Notes: generated by a model not told the origin, from the sequence alone. A stretch of DNA of 64,000 bases from Mauremys mutica (GCF_020497125.1 NC_059073.1:141431012-141495011), one strand, 5' to 3'; counted from the stretch's first letter, positions 11,613-23,242 are shown. Made by a program: numbers and translations.

Positions 11613-12333
11613 GACTACGTCTACACTGCCCCACAGTTCGGACTATGGGGCAGGGATAGCAGGGCATGCTGAAGTGCTGTGCTGTAACTCTCCAGGGTGG
11701 ACACTGCACATGCCAAGTAAGGTACCACAAGGACTCCTCGTTTTTGTTTTGTTTTTTTAAAGGTTCCTAGTTCACATCCATCTAGGCAGGGCCGGCTCCA
11801 GAGCCCAGCGGGGCAAGCACCCGCCTGGGGCGGCCCTTTCCCGGGGGGGCGGCAGGCTGGGCCGGCGGACCTGCCGCAGTCATGCCTGCGGTGCGGGAGG
11901 TCCACCGGAGCCCCGGGAGCAGCGGACCTGCCGCAGGCATGACTGCGGACGGTTCGCTGGTCCCGCGGCTCGGCTGGACCTCCCGCAGGCATGACTGCGG
12001 CAGCTCAACCGGAGCCGCGGGACCAGCGAACCGCCCGCAGCTGCGGGAGGTCCAGCCGAGCCGCGCGACCAGCGGACCCTCCGCAGTCATGCCCGCGGGA
12101 GGTCCGCTGCTCCTGCGGCTCCGGGGCGCCTCCCGTGCATGACTGCTTGGGGCGGCCAAATTTGTAGAGCCGCCCCTGCATCTAGGCCAGTTTGAAGAGG
12201 ACTGTTTTCACACAAATGAGGAACCTTTTAGTTCATGCCTGCAGTATCTGCACAGGAATTATAGAGCAGCACTTCAGTGCCCATTGATTTTCACACCCCC
12301 ATAGTCCAAACTGCGGGGAAGTGCAGACAAGCC
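11613..12333. mobile_element. Harbinger-like MITE, split by a hAT MITE
   Basis: Left end GACTACGTCTACACTGCCCC and, inverted on the right, a GGCTTGTCTGCACTTCCCC-type end; both continue into CAGTT(C/T)GGACTATGGGG, giving an inverted repeat of about 38 bp. The left flank is TTA and the right flank ATA, so the 3-bp duplication is imperfect. The hAT element at 11787-12178 lies inside it. Confidence 0.65.
11787..12178. mobile_element. GC-rich hAT MITE (CAGGGCCGGCTCC family)
   Basis: Ends CAGGGCCGGCTCCAGAG and GAGCCGCCCCTG. Perfect 8-bp target duplication CATCTAGG at 11779-11786 and 12179-12186. The interior is made of inverted and direct copies of the phrase GCGGGAGGTCC / GGACCTCCCGC with CATGACTGCGG. 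392 bp. A longer-diverged sister is at 44366-44748. Confidence 0.9.
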
Positions 12334-12339
12334 ATAAGA

Positions 12340-12480
12340 CTCAAGACTCCTGGGTCCTTTTCCCAGCCTTGCCACTTGACTCATGTTGTGACCTCTAGCA
12401 AATCACCCACATGTAGTGCAGGTTCCTCTGGATATGACCTAAATATGGTAATTACCTGCCAAATATGGTTTCTTTGAAGA
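12340..12480 (+). repeat. MIR-type SINE fragment, sense
   Basis: Contains a CTGGGTCCTTTTCCCAGCCT-like start and GTTGTGACCTCTAGCAAATC, the MIR core. Confidence 0.5.
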
Positions 12481-12544
12481 TTAATGAATCATCCCAGTCC
12501 TGCCCTGAGCAGTTTAAATTGCTGCAGCATCAGACTGGAGGCCA

Positions 12545-12740
12545 CATTTTCAAACATACTTAAGTGCCTAAAATGCAGGTAGGTGACTAGTGGGATTTAG
12601 ATAAGTGGCTAGGAAGATTGGAACCTTCCTTCCCTTGAAAAGACTCAAGTGACTAAGCGGGTTAGGGCCATATGTAACTCTCACTAGCCACCTATCTGCA
12701 TCTTTAGACATCCATATCTTTGTAAATCTGACCCCTGATG
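12545..12740. repeat. palindromic repeat remnant
   Basis: CACATTTTCAAACATACTTAAGTGCC and an inverted right part ending TTTGTAAATCTGACCCC mark the same family as 11070-11155. Quoted phrases are separated here because the interior is diverged. Confidence 0.4.
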
Positions 12741-12779
12741 TTTGAGTTTGCTGTTTGAGAAAACAGTGTAGTGCCAGTG

Positions 12780-12900
12780 GACACTAGACTAAGACCTCAG
12801 TTCTATTCCAGAATATAGTGCTGCCCTGCTAGATGACACCAGACAGGTCACTTCACCTCTCTTTGTCTTAGTATCCTATCTTGGGCTCTCTTTTCTATTT
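12780..12900 (+). repeat. MIR-type SINE fragment, sense
   Basis: GACACCAGACAGGTCACTTC followed by CTCTCTTTGTCTTAGTATCC is a diverged MIR core. Confidence 0.4.
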
Positions 12901-13324
12901 ACACTGGCGGGGAAAATAGCAAAAAGGCAAAATTATTCACAAGAACTGATTTCAAGGAAAAGGTTAAGAGAACTCAAACAGGATTTTTCAGCTTCCCAGC
13001 TGCCTACCTGGAATGCTCTTTCTGAGAAAGTGAAATTGACAAGATCCTTGCAGCTGGGGAGAGACCAGGTGCTCAGCCTCACCCACAGCTCTGGAACCAG
13101 GGTAGTCAGCAAAGGAAGGTGTGAGGCAGGGAGAGATAGGCAGGGCACTCAGCCTGGGCAGTCCTCCTGGAAAGTTTCTCAATTTCACTTTCAGAAAGAA
13201 AATATATATTTTGGCAAAACTGAAATTTTCCTATGGAAAACTTTGTTTTTTGCCAAAAGGGCATTTTGTGTAGGAGAATCATTCTGACAAAAAAATTCTG
13301 ATCCAATATGCTGCAAACTCTGAG

Positions 13325-13380
13325 TCAGGGACTGTCTCTTACTCCATGTTCATACAGCATCTAGCACATGAGAATTCAGT
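13325..13380 (+). repeat. MIR-like 3' tail
   Basis: GGGACTGTCTCTTACTCCAT then ATACAGCATCTAGCACATGA matches the TACAGCACCTAGCACA tail that ends other sense MIR-like copies here. Confidence 0.45.
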
Positions 13381-13413
13381 CTCAGCTGGGTCTTCTCAGA
13401 GCTACCAAAATAC

Positions 13414-13664
13414 CAGGGCTGGCTCCAGGCACCAGCGAAGGAAGCAGGTGCTTGGGGTGGCCAATGGGAAGGGGTGGCACGTCCAGGTCTACGGCGGCAA
13501 GTCCCTCAGTCCCTCTCAGAGGGAAGGACCCGCCACCAAATTGCCACCGAAGAATGAAGTGGCGCGGCAGAGCTGCCACTGAAGTGCCACCGATCGTGGC
13601 TTTATCTCTATTTTTTTCCCCCGCTTCGCCACTTGGGGCGGCAAAAAAGCTGGAGCCGGCCCTA
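13414..13664 (+). mobile_element. hAT MITE (CAGGGCTGGCTCCAGGC family)
   Basis: Ends CAGGGCTGGCTCCAGGCACC and GGAGCCGGCCCTA (last base changed from the usual G). Target duplication CAAAATAC/CATAATAC (7 of 8). The interior carries an inverted GGTGGCAATTTGGTGGC-type motif. Same family as 24350-24604 and 18900-19169. Confidence 0.85.
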
Positions 13665-13739
13665 CATAATACACACAATTAATGATAAATGACAACATTC
13701 TGCACTTCTCTAATACCCTTCCATCAGGGACTCTATATG

Positions 13740-13860
13740 CACTTTCCAAACAAATGAATTAATCCTCATGTAGGCTGTGAGGCAGGTATTACCTCCAGTG
13801 TACTGATGGGGGAACCAAGGGACAAAGTGGTTAAAGCCCAAGTTCACACAAATCAGGGGT
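13740..13860 (-). repeat. MIR-type SINE, antisense
   Basis: AATCCTCATGTAGGCTGTGAGGCAGGTATTACC-type order followed by GATGGGGGAACCAAGGGACA, the antisense MIR core. Confidence 0.55.
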
Positions 13861-14124
13861 AGTGTAAATATTCTTGCCTCTCACAACCCCAGCAGGCAGA
13901 GCATAAAATAAAGTAATGGTTTGTTCCTACTACTAGCAAGGGACCAGGCAGTAACCTCTCAAAAAAAGCAATTAACTGGCCTGTTTAACCTAGAACCAAT
14001 TGTTTATATTTGTCTTTACAATTTGCAACATAGTTAATTTTGTAGTCACTAGTGGTTTCCACTCTCAATGAGGACAGTGACCATAGAATAGCTGTTATAA
14101 CACCCAGTAGACATGTTTGGGTTA

Positions 14125-14944
14125 TGTCAGGGTTCCTTCCCCACTCAACTCTGGGGTACAGATGTGGGGACCCGCATGGAAGACCCCCTAAACTTATTTT
14201 TACCAGCTTAGGTTAAAAAAACTTTCCCAAGGCACAAATTCCACCTTGCCTTGAACAGTATGCTGCCACCACCAAGTGATTTAGACAAAGAATCAGGGAA
14301 AGAACCACTTGGAGTCCTATTCCCCAAAAATATTTCCTCAACCCCTGCACCCCTTTTCCTGGAGAAGGCTTGAGACTAATAATCCTCACCAACTGGTACA
14401 GGTGAACACAGACCCAAACACCTGGATCTTAAGAACAATGAAAAATCAATCAGGTTCTTAAAAGAAGAATTTTAATTAAAGAAAAGGTAAAAGAATCACC
14501 TCTGTAAAATCAGGATGGTAAGTACTTTGCAGAATAACAAAAGATTAAAAAACACAGAGGATTTCCCCTCTAGGCAAAACTTAAAAGTTACAAAAACAGG
14601 GATAAATCTCCCTCTTAGCACAGGGAAAATTCACAAGCTAAAACAAAAGATAACCTAACGCATTTCTTTGCTATTACTTACTATTTCTGCAATATTAGAT
14701 GCTTAGTTTAGATATGGCTTAGGGAGATGTATTTCCCCTGCCCTGGTTCCTTGTTAACTCCAGGAGACACAGACAAAAAATCTTCTCACACAGATTTGAA
14801 AGTATCTTCTCCCCTTATTGGGTCTTTTGGTCAGGTGCGATCCAAGTTATCTTAGCTTCTTAACCCTTAACAGATAAAAGAGGAATTAACCCTTTACAGG
14901 GTAAAGAGGGATTTTATGCTACCCTTAGCTGTATGTTTATGACA
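14125..14944. mobile_element. solo LTR-like element (copy C, related family)
   Basis: Starts TGTCAGGGTTCC and ends TTTATGACA, with flanks GGTTA/GGATA (4 of 5). It shares TCTTTTGGTCAGGTG, TTAACCCTTTACAGG and AGAGGGATTTTA with the LTRs at 8958-9867 and 55758-56624, in the same order. No coding frames. 820 bp. Confidence 0.55.
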
Positions 14945-15226
14945 GGATAGTCCTGGTCTTAAGCCAGTACCAATTACCAAAACCTTTTCTGAGCTTACCA
15001 AAAAGTGTAAATGATTGGGAGGATTCTGAGTAATAAACTGAAGCATAATAGGAAAAGTATTGCTAATGACACTGCAAGGTTGAATTGCTTTTGAAATTTA
15101 CAACTCAAAACATTCAGTGTTAAATGTTTTCTTCATGCAATGCCGGTGAGCGAACAAACAAACAATGCTACACAACAGCTAGTTTGGTAAATTAATTCAA
15201 GCATCCAAAGAGTAAATAAGTAAGGA
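14945..15226. other. no recognised feature
   Basis: AT-rich sequence without repeat ends or coding pattern. Confidence 0.5.
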
Positions 15227-15636
15227 TTAGAGCTATTTGAAAAAATTGTGATAGAACAGTTTTCCATTTGAAAATACTGTTTCATGAACATTTAAAAGTT
15301 TCCTGGGAACATGCTAATTTTGATGAAATTTCATACAAAATTTCCAAAACAGAATTTGAAAATGGAAGAGTATTTTGTTTTGACTGTCATTTTGTTTCAA
15401 CTTGTACAAATTTAAAAAAAACTTAATTCTATTTATATATATTATATTTAATATATTGTTTCAACCTCATTGAAACATTTAGTCATTACGATATTTCTAA
15501 ATCAAAATATTTTGTAATTTATTCTGCAAAATATTTTCAGATTTTGCTTTTCGTATTGATTCAGGTTGGTTATTTTTTTTCATTTTTAATGTTGGAGTTT
15601 TCCACAAGATGGAAATTCCATTTTCCAACCAGCTGT
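15227..15636. mobile_element. AT-rich hAT-like transposon
   Basis: Left end TTAGAGCTATTTGAAAAAA and right end TTTTCCAACCAGCTGT are inverted with mismatches. Flanked by AGTAAGGA and AGTGAGGA (7 of 8), the hAT duplication length. No coding capacity; the interior is almost all A and T. Confidence 0.6.
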
Positions 15637-16558
15637 AGTGAGGAGAGAACATGCTCCATATTTTATTTCTACAGTGGTTACGTGAAAAAAGTCAGTTCCT
15701 TTCAGATAACTAAATAATAATCCCACATTATTACTTATTTATAGGATACCTCTATGTTAAGTATCAGCAAGGGATGAATTGGGAGTAGAAAATGCTCATT
15801 GTACCCTTTCAAATTCTCCACTGAAGATAAGATCCATCACTGTCTGAGTTTTGTTTCCTTTTTCACACTGAGTGGGATTTTTTTAAAATCCATGTTCAGA
15901 ATTTTTCTTATCGGAATATAACAATTATGAAGTATAATGCACCCTGAGTTTAACACACTTGTTTGTTCCCTTCAAATATAGTTTTTGTATCAGAATTTAA
16001 TTTAAACTTTAGTAACTTAGTGTAACTTTCCTGAACTTAGATGGTATCATCCAAGATTAAACCCTCCGCAACAGAGATAGCCCAGTGTTGCATTTCAATT
16101 TATTCAGTTCGTATGGCTGTGCACTACAAGGTGACTAGCATTTTAAACTGTGATCCGTTCAAGTAGCTCATAGCATCATGGAGCAAACGTCAGGAATAAT
16201 GAAAATGGATACCCAATTTGACAAGCACTGCCACCAGAAATTTTGCAAGACAGCAAAAGACAAACTATCCTTTGTCAATCTTACACGAGTATTTCTGCTC
16301 TCTTAAAAATGGGACCACCAATTTAAACAGAATAAAGCTTCATGTTTACCGAGCTTGTTCCAACTGAGAACCTAGGCTCTTAGTTTAAGGAATGTCATAT
16401 CAGGCTGATAACCTCTCTTTATCCTTATCTATAGGACTTTTGGAGAGAATGCTAGGATATAACATCAATCAGCTGTTTTGTATAGAACAATGGGCAGTAG
16501 CTTAGCAACCCCTAATGTTTAAAATGGGAAGGAAAAGCATCTTGGCCTCAAATTAATT
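15637..16558. other. no recognised feature
   Basis: AT-rich and apparently unique. No exon-like frame. Confidence 0.5.
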
Positions 16559-16777
16559 ATAGAATCATAGAACAACAGGGTTGGAAGGGACCACTGTAGG
16601 TCATCTAGTCCAACCCCCTGCTCAAAGCAGGACCAACACCAACTAAGTCATTCCAGCCAGGGCTTTGTCAAGCTAGGCCTTAAAAACCTGTAAGGAAGGA
16701 GATTCCGCCACCTCCCTAGGTAACCCATTCCAGTGCTTCACCACCCTCCTAGTGAAAAAGGTTTTCCTAATATCCAA
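16559..16777 (-). repeat. CR1 LINE 3' end, antisense
   Basis: Begins AGAATCATAGAAC...GGGTTGGAAGGGACC and continues TCATCTAGTCCAACCCCCTG, then AGGTAACCCATTCCAGTGCT. This is the CR1 3' end read backwards, truncated at its 5' side. Confidence 0.85.
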
Positions 16778-17479
16778 ATTGCAGCTGTTCCATGTCTTTG
16801 AAACACACTGAGGACAAGAAATGCATGTCAGTCCAGTTATATATCTTACTGTGCTGGCTGGGTCTCTCTGTGTTGCATATCCTCAGACAAAGGGTATGGC
16901 TCTTCCTAGATGAGAGGGACCCCTCCTTCAGGAAGCAAGTGTGACCAGAAGTTGAAGAGAGTGCATTTCTTGCCTTGGAAAGAGAGGGGAATGTTTTGGA
17001 CCAGCAGCGCTGGGGGAGCTGCCTGTGTTCCAGTAATAAATAGAGGTAGTACTGTTGAAGTGAGCTCATACCACTGTCACTATTCCAGGGACTCTGCACA
17101 GCTTTGCTAGCCCATCAATAGAGAGACCACAAGATCATGTAAGACTACATAAGCATGAATGCAATGATGCAAAATCATTAGTTTAGGAGCTATCCAATGT
17201 ACCTGAGACAAGAATTTTAATTTAGTACTTACAAGGCCCCAGTCTCCAGTGTTCTGCATTTTGTGAAGCCATTTATACAAGTGCAAAATGCTTGCACTCT
17301 TATTTGGTAGTGTTTTATCATCACTTTACACTCATGCCAATGACTGTACAAGGTGCAGGGTAAAGAAGAATCAAGATGCTGGTCAGAACTTCTGACGTCA
17401 TCCTTTGAACTGTATATTTCTCTGGCTTAGGCATTTATATGACCTCCATTACTGTAACAGCTAAGCACCTCACAATCTT
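16778..17479. other. no recognised feature
   Basis: Mixed composition, apparently unique. The overlapping frames at 16767-17110 on both strands show no known protein pattern. Confidence 0.5.
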
Positions 17480-17675
17480 GCAATGCATTTATCCTTGCAA
17501 CATCCTTATGAGGCAGGAAGTGCCATTATCCCCATTTTGCAGATGGGGAACTAGAGTACAGAGTGACTAAATGAAGATCACTCAGGAACTATGTTGCAGA
17601 ATAAGGAATTGAATCTGGGTTTCTCAAGTCCTAAGCGAATACCCCAACCCCTGAGCCATTCTTCTCTCTCATGGG
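17480..17675 (-). repeat. MIR-type SINE, antisense
   Basis: CTTATGAGGCAGGAAGTGCC, then TATCCCCATTTTGCAGATGG, then a diverged GAATTGAATCTGGGTTTCTC end: the full antisense MIR core order. Confidence 0.7.
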
Positions 17676-18325
17676 ACCTTTGTTTTTTGACCACATCTAG
17701 TAAAATGAGTCACCGACTGAACATACAGCTCTGGCATACATACACTTAGCTTGTCATGCAATGCAGCAGCTGTAAATTATTTAATCTATATTGAATTGTC
17801 TGCTAGAGATGCCTCAAAGTGAGTCTTTCCTCTTCCCTGATGTTTCTTTGGCAAAGATCTTCACAAAGCCCGAGGTAGTAATAACTTTTCCTGGTCTGCG
17901 CATTCAATTTAGATTTATCATTTACAGTATCTGTCTCTCTTAATCTTTTCTCCTAAAATCATTGCAGAGCTTGGAAAATTAACTCAGTGAACTCTTCCCA
18001 AACCTCTCTCACCTCATTCACCCCATCAGCTTCTGAAGAAAGGAACATTCTGCAGGGATGTGAGTTATAGACTTTATTTACCCCACTGGCAGGAGACAGG
18101 TGGTTGTGGTGAAAAGGTGAGTTATTGTACAATAATTGTTGAGAGATGTTACCATGGAACTTTTATGGTTTTTATGGTTATTGCAAAATACAGGGCTGTT
18201 GTACTTTGTAAATCTCTTGCTATCAATGTATAATCTCTGTCTTAACAAACAAAGGTAACTTCTCTGTAGGGTTGGGAGATCCATTTCACAAGGTGTCATC
18301 CTACAGAGAGATGAGTTTGGAGGTT
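17676..18325. other. no recognised feature
   Basis: AT-rich and apparently unique. No exon-like frame. Confidence 0.5.
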
Positions 18326-18505
18326 TTAATTAGAACTGTATGCAACTTTTTCAGCAAAAATTCATTTTACTGAAATACAGTTTGTAAAAGCCAAAGTGGT
18401 TTGCAGAAATGTTTAGGTTTCATCAAAGTTTTTGAGAGAGACACAAAGAGAGACCCAGAACTTTCTGAATCAAAATGCTCAGTCAACACAATTCTGATTC
18501 ATAAA
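18326..18505. repeat. AT-rich repeat remnant
   Basis: AATTAGAACTGTATGCAACTTTTTC resembles, in two halves, the TAGAGCT...AAAAA end of 15227-15636; the rest is A/T-rich. Very uncertain. Confidence 0.25.
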
Positions 18506-18632
18506 AACATTTTAAAGGTTCTGTTCTTGTTCCAGGGTGGGGCGAGAACATATTTGAAACTTCAAAGGTTGCCATGAAATGGAACTGCCCTCCTCCGGAC
18601 AACTCCAGTTTTAAACACTCAGGAAAAGCACT

Positions 18633-18716
18633 GAATCATAGAATATCAGGGTTGGAAGGGACCTCAGGAGGTCATCTAGTCCAAAAACCTGCTCAAAGCA
18701 GGACCAATCCCCAACT
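18633..18716 (-). repeat. CR1-type LINE or SINE tail, antisense
   Basis: GAATCATAGAATATCAGGGT, GGAAGGGACCTCAGGAGGTC and CTGCTCAAAGCAGGACCAAT: the shared CR1/Cry SINE tail in reverse, cut short. Confidence 0.75.
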
Positions 18717-18899
18717 AAACTGACTGCCTTGGAGAATGATGACCTCTAGTCAAACACAGAGAAAATGCACCAGTAAGAGTGGAGTTATAATCCATATTTA
18801 TCCCCCCCTTACTCCCAAAACCATGTTGCTCAATGATGATTTAAAAGCAAGGGGATACCATCTCTCACCTCTATGTAAAGATCTCCATGCCCTTTGTAT

Positions 18900-19169
18900 C
18901 CAAAAAAAGACTACGACGAATGGCAGCGCTTCGGCGGGAGCTAAATCGTGCTGCTTCTTTGGCGGCAATTCGGTGGTGGGTCCTCCCTCTCTTCCTCTTC
19001 AGTGGCAATTCAGCAGCAGCTCAAAGAGGAAGAGGGGGAATGAGGGACCCGCCGCTGAATTGCCGCTGAAGACCCATACGTGCCACCCAGATACCAGACG
19101 GAGTGCTGCCCCTTTGAATTGGCCGCCCCAAGCACCTGTTTCCTATGCTGGTGCCTGGAGCCGGCCCTG
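18900..19169 (-). mobile_element. hAT MITE (CAGGGCTGGCTCC family), left end lost
   Basis: The right side reads GGCCGCCCCAAGCACCTG then GTGCCTGGAGCCGGCCCTG, the reverse of the start of 13414-13664. The left terminus is degraded, so no target duplication can be scored. The interior repeats GGCGGCAATTCGGTGG / GCCGCTGAATTGCCGC are inverted. Confidence 0.7.
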
Positions 19170-20254
19170 GTGGGAGGAGAGGGGAATGTCTTTTAGGAAC
19201 TTGACTCAGGTTACCAAACCCTTTTTCACATAGGCCACCAAATGGCCATCAGCTGGTTAGTAACCACTGTCAGCAAGTACTAATCTGTGTTGGGTTTGAA
19301 TCAATGACCTAGGGCAACAGGCTTTCGGTCACAACTCAAACTGAAGTCAATAGGGGCTACTAAAAATCAGGTCCATAATGATGTCTTCTGTTTGCTTTTA
19401 TTTTATTTGGGTTTAGATGGTTTTAAATGGGGGAATATAAAGATGATATATATGGGAAAGGTGTGACCCTGAAAAGGAAAGAACAAGTTAGTGTAAGCCA
19501 CATGACTGCAGTGTAGTCTTTGTCTCCCTTGAGTGACTGGTCAACAGAAGATGTTAAGGAATCACCTACAACTGCCTGGAGACTTAAGCCCTTTGTTCAG
19601 TCAGTAGGGGCTCATGTTTTTATGGTGAAATGTCATGGATTCATGACCCACAATGGGGATTTATTATATTAGGGAACCAAGCGCAGCTGAGAGGGGAAAA
19701 AACAGAGACAAAACTGCTTTGCATGCTGCCCTTCTCCCCAGCTGCATTTTCTGCTTCAGGAAAAGACAGATCCTAACAAACATATGTGACCTGCAGCATC
19801 TTCTTTCACACATACAATCATAAAGAGTATCATCCTTCAATCATCTTCACACGTACACTTCCCAAGTCATAACTCATGCTCATACCTTTCAACACTACAG
19901 TGCTGGAAGTCCTCTGGAGATTAAAGGACAAGCTAAAAAAATCAGTTTCAAAGCCACGCAGAGCCTTTTGCATGTGGGAGAACTCATAGCACTGAACTTC
20001 CTTTCACCTTGTGCGAATGTGTTCCTATTATATTCAACAAACCCTGACACAGCTGAGAAGCATCATATTCACAGCCCAGGGACCATGCAAACAAATCATA
20101 GTATAAATGGTTGAGTATATCCACCACAAATCTCTCTGTGGGAAGACAAATATCTAGAGGGAAGCAGGATGCCTGGGTTCTATTCTTGCAACTGATTTAG
20201 TAGTTAGAGTGGAACGTGAGCACAGGATCCTAGGTTCTAGCTCTGTAAGTGTGA
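19170..20254. other. no recognised feature
   Basis: Apparently unique. A short AACTGAAGTCAATAGGGGC at 19340 recalls the palindromic family only weakly. Confidence 0.45.
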
Positions 20255-21620
20255 TCTTTCACCTTACCATAAAGAGTTCTTCAACCATCCAAGGAAGACA
20301 GACAGATCCTTGTTGGGGATTCAATACTCAGAAGAACTGAAAGAACATTCTGCTGGGACAAACAAACAGGACCATGTGATGTCTTCCTGGAGCCATGAAA
20401 CGTCATGCTAAGATTGGATAGGTTCAGAAGTCAGTGGGCAAGGATCCATTGGTTAGTCTCCAAGGTGCCACAAGGACTCCTCGTTGTTTTTGCTGATACA
20501 GACTAACACGGCTGCTACTCTGAAACCTGTCACTAATGATACTGCATCACAGGCTCTCTCGCATATAATAGATGACTTCAGGGAATTCTGAAGCATGCTG
20601 AAGAAGGAAAATCTTTGAGATCCTTTCTGTCCTATTAACAAAGGAAGGCAGACGTTTCTGGACGTGACCCACTGGCTAGGTAAGTGGTGTAGGGTTTGGG
20701 TTGTGGGAACAATGGTCCACTTTGTACAGTGAGAGGGGGCTGTATAATTTGGATGGCTTCCAACTCAAAGAGGGGAACCAGTCTCCTGGGGGACAGGCTG
20801 GCTAGAATAGTCATGAAGCATTAAACTAAAAAAAAGGGGGGAAAGATAAAAGGAGGCAAGACATGAGCACTCATTTAGCACAGAATCAAAATGTTGAGAA
20901 CATAATTAATCCAGGAACCAAAGCACACGAAGAGAAGAAATTCTTTAATTATCTATACACTGATAACTTGCAAGAAAATGATCTTGAATGCTTATGGACC
21001 AATGTCCTAACAGATAAAGTACCAGGTGGGGTACTAGCTGGTGTCTGCTACAGACCATCAAATCACACAGGGGAACAGGATGAGTGGCTCCTTATGTGCC
21101 AATATATAATATGTAAGAGGGAAAAGAAGCATGATCTATGTGAGTGGCTACTGGTGATCTCACACTGCTAGTACTAAAACATCCCTGGAATTTCTAAATA
21201 TTATAGATGACAATTTCCTAATTCAAAAAGGGTTGCAATCAACACAGGGGAAATCTACATTAGAACTAGTCTCAACAAATAAAGAGGAACAAATCACAGA
21301 ACTAAAAACTAATGGTAGCTTCCGTAGGGCTCATCATGACTTGATCACATTTATAACGTGAAAACAGAATAAAGTCCAAACCAGTAATATATTTACTTGG
21401 TGCTTTAAAAGGGCCAGTTTCACACAGCTGAAAACAAGTATGATCCAAATCATCTGGGAGGAAGAATTTAATCAGAAAAACATCCAGGATAATTGGGAAA
21501 TGTTTCAGGACACTACTAGATGCCCCAAAAGCCATCATCTCACAATCAATGAAGATGACTGAATTGGTTAAAACACTCACCTGGTATAGAGAGGAAGTGG
21601 AGACAGCTATAAAAAACGTA
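20255..21620 (+). pseudogene. decayed CR1 LINE with ORF1 esterase and ORF2 endonuclease traces
   Basis: Around 20300-20360 a sense frame reads LVGDSILRRTERTFC, which resembles the esterase-like domain of CR1 ORF1. Around 20990-21060 GVLAGVCYRPSNH matches the ORF2 endonuclease block, and around 21190-21310 the order IIDDNFL...LVSTNKE...HHDL matches its following residues; a further diverged part runs to about 21620. Stops and frameshifts are frequent and the reverse transcriptase is missing, so the copy is dead. A Penelope-like tail (20448-20535) interrupts it. It is unusual in keeping the 5' half rather than the 3' end. Confidence 0.6.
20448..20535 (+). repeat. Penelope-like element 3' tail
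   Basis: GGTTAGTCTCCAAGGTGCCA, CAAGGACTCCTCGTTGTTTT and GATACAGACTAACACGGCTG are the 3' end of the Penelope-like element at 50200-50867. Strongly 5' truncated. Confidence 0.75.
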
Positions 21621-22226
21621 TAATAGTAGGAACAAAAAGAATCCTGACAATGGGTATTGATGAAAATGGTAGAATTATCAATAATAATAAGGCTTTGGCA
21701 TATCATTGGTTATAATATCAATCTATCATTCACACCTTCTGGATATTCTGTATTACTCGGGTATCAACCAGCTCCTTGGCAGGACTGTACTGATGCCTGG
21801 TGTCAGTCACCACTGAGATAGAAGGGTTTGTGAATAAACCAGGGAGGAAGGATACATAGCCACCTGCTACAAACAAGCCCCTGCTATGTTCAGATGCAGA
21901 ATTGAAATCCTAAATGTAAATACACCAATGTCTTCTACAGCCTCTAACAGTGCAATTCTAAACTCTCTCCGAGGCTCTGGGAGGCCTTTCTCACCCTGTC
22001 CAGTCAGCAGCAGCAAACCCATAAGGTTCCAGCGCATATCATGACTGAAATCACCATGTGATGGGGCTACAGACTGTACCATGCTCCTAGAGAATCCCTG
22101 GAGTTTGCCTGATTTCAGGTGTCATCACAAAAACACCAGACCCTTGCAGTTAGGATTTCAACTCTTTTGGCAAGTGCCAGGATACCTTTAATGACCATGA
22201 GCAACATTCAGACACCAGACAAATGG
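21621..22226. other. no recognised feature
   Basis: Apparently unique sequence; no exon-like frame or repeat end. Confidence 0.45.
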
Positions 22227-22234
22227 GATGAATG

Positions 22235-23136
22235 CAGTGGTGAGCTGGAGCCAGTTTGCATTGGTTCGCGTGAACCGGTTTTTAAATTTAGAAGCCGGTT
22301 TAGAGCTGGTTGTTAAAGGGGTGGACAAACTCCGGCCCGCAGGACCGTCCTGTCCGGCCCGCCTGAGCTCCCGGCTGGGGATGCTCCCCCGGCCCTGGAC
22401 TGATCCTGGGCAGCTCTGCAGCTCCTGCCCTTTGAGAGGCATGGTAAGGGGGTGGGGCTGCAAGCTCCAGCAGGCCCCGTGGCATCCATACATGCTGCCC
22501 TGAGCAGCATGGTAAGGGGGCAGGGTTCTGGGCAGGGCGGTCAGGGGACGTGGAATGGGGGGAGTTGGGTAGGCATGGGAGTTCCGGGGGGATCTGTCAG
22601 GGTGGTGGTGGATGGGGTTGGGGCAATCAGGGGACAGGGAGTGGGGTGAGTTGGGTAGGGGCTGGGGTCCTGGGGGGCAGTTAGGGTGGGAGGGGGGTCT
22701 CGGGAGGGGGTGGTCAGGGAACAAGGAGCAGGGGGGGTTGATGGGTTGCGGGTTCTGAGGGGGGCAGTCGGGGGCAGGACGTGGGTGGGGTCAGATGGCG
22801 GGGGATAGGCTATTTTGGGAGGCACAGCCTTCCCTACCCGGCTCCCAATACAATTTTGCAATCCCGATGTGCAGGGCCAGCTTTAGGAAGTGCGGGGCCC
22901 GATTTGAACAGTTTTGACGGGGCCCCGGCAGGGATGACTAAAAAAAAAAAAAAAACACATTAAAAAACCACATGGGGCTTGTTCTCACCGGGCGGCACTC
23001 CAAGTCTTCGGCAGCACTTCAGCAGCAGATCTTTCACTCACTCCAGGTCTTCGGCGGCACTGAAGGACCTGCCGCCAAAGTGCCGCCGAAGACCCGCTAG
23101 GGAACCAGTTGCTAAGATTTTGGCAGGTCATCACTG
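22235..23136. mobile_element. composite hAT element
   Basis: Outer ends CAGTGGTGAGCTGGAGCC and GGCAGGTCATCACTG are inverted, and the target duplication GATGAATG is perfect (22227-22234, 23137-23144). Inside are parts of at least two other elements: a GGGGTGGACAAACTCCGGCCC segment with G-rich minisatellite (about 22315-22860), and a CAGGGCCAGCTTTAGGAAG segment (from about 22872) with a poly-A run and inverted GGCGGCACT motifs. 902 bp and no coding frame. Confidence 0.85.
22505..22790. repeat. G-rich degenerate minisatellite
   Basis: Units built on GGTCAGGGGACGTGGAATGG, CAATCAGGGGACAGGGAGTG and related text, similar to arrays at 5150-5480 and 31990-32370. Confidence 0.65.
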
Positions 23137-23242
23137 GATGAATGTGATTGTTTAACTTTGAGTGTGCATGTAAGTCCATCCAATTAACCTCAATGTGAAA
23201 ATGTGCTTGGCTGAGTCAGAGCCTTTATGCCAATTTAGGTTA

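Noticed and set aside
11621..12159. Overlapping frames of 86-125 codons rich in Pro, Ala, Gly and Arg
   Set aside because: They lie within a GC-rich hAT MITE with inverted repeats; stops are rare because of composition.
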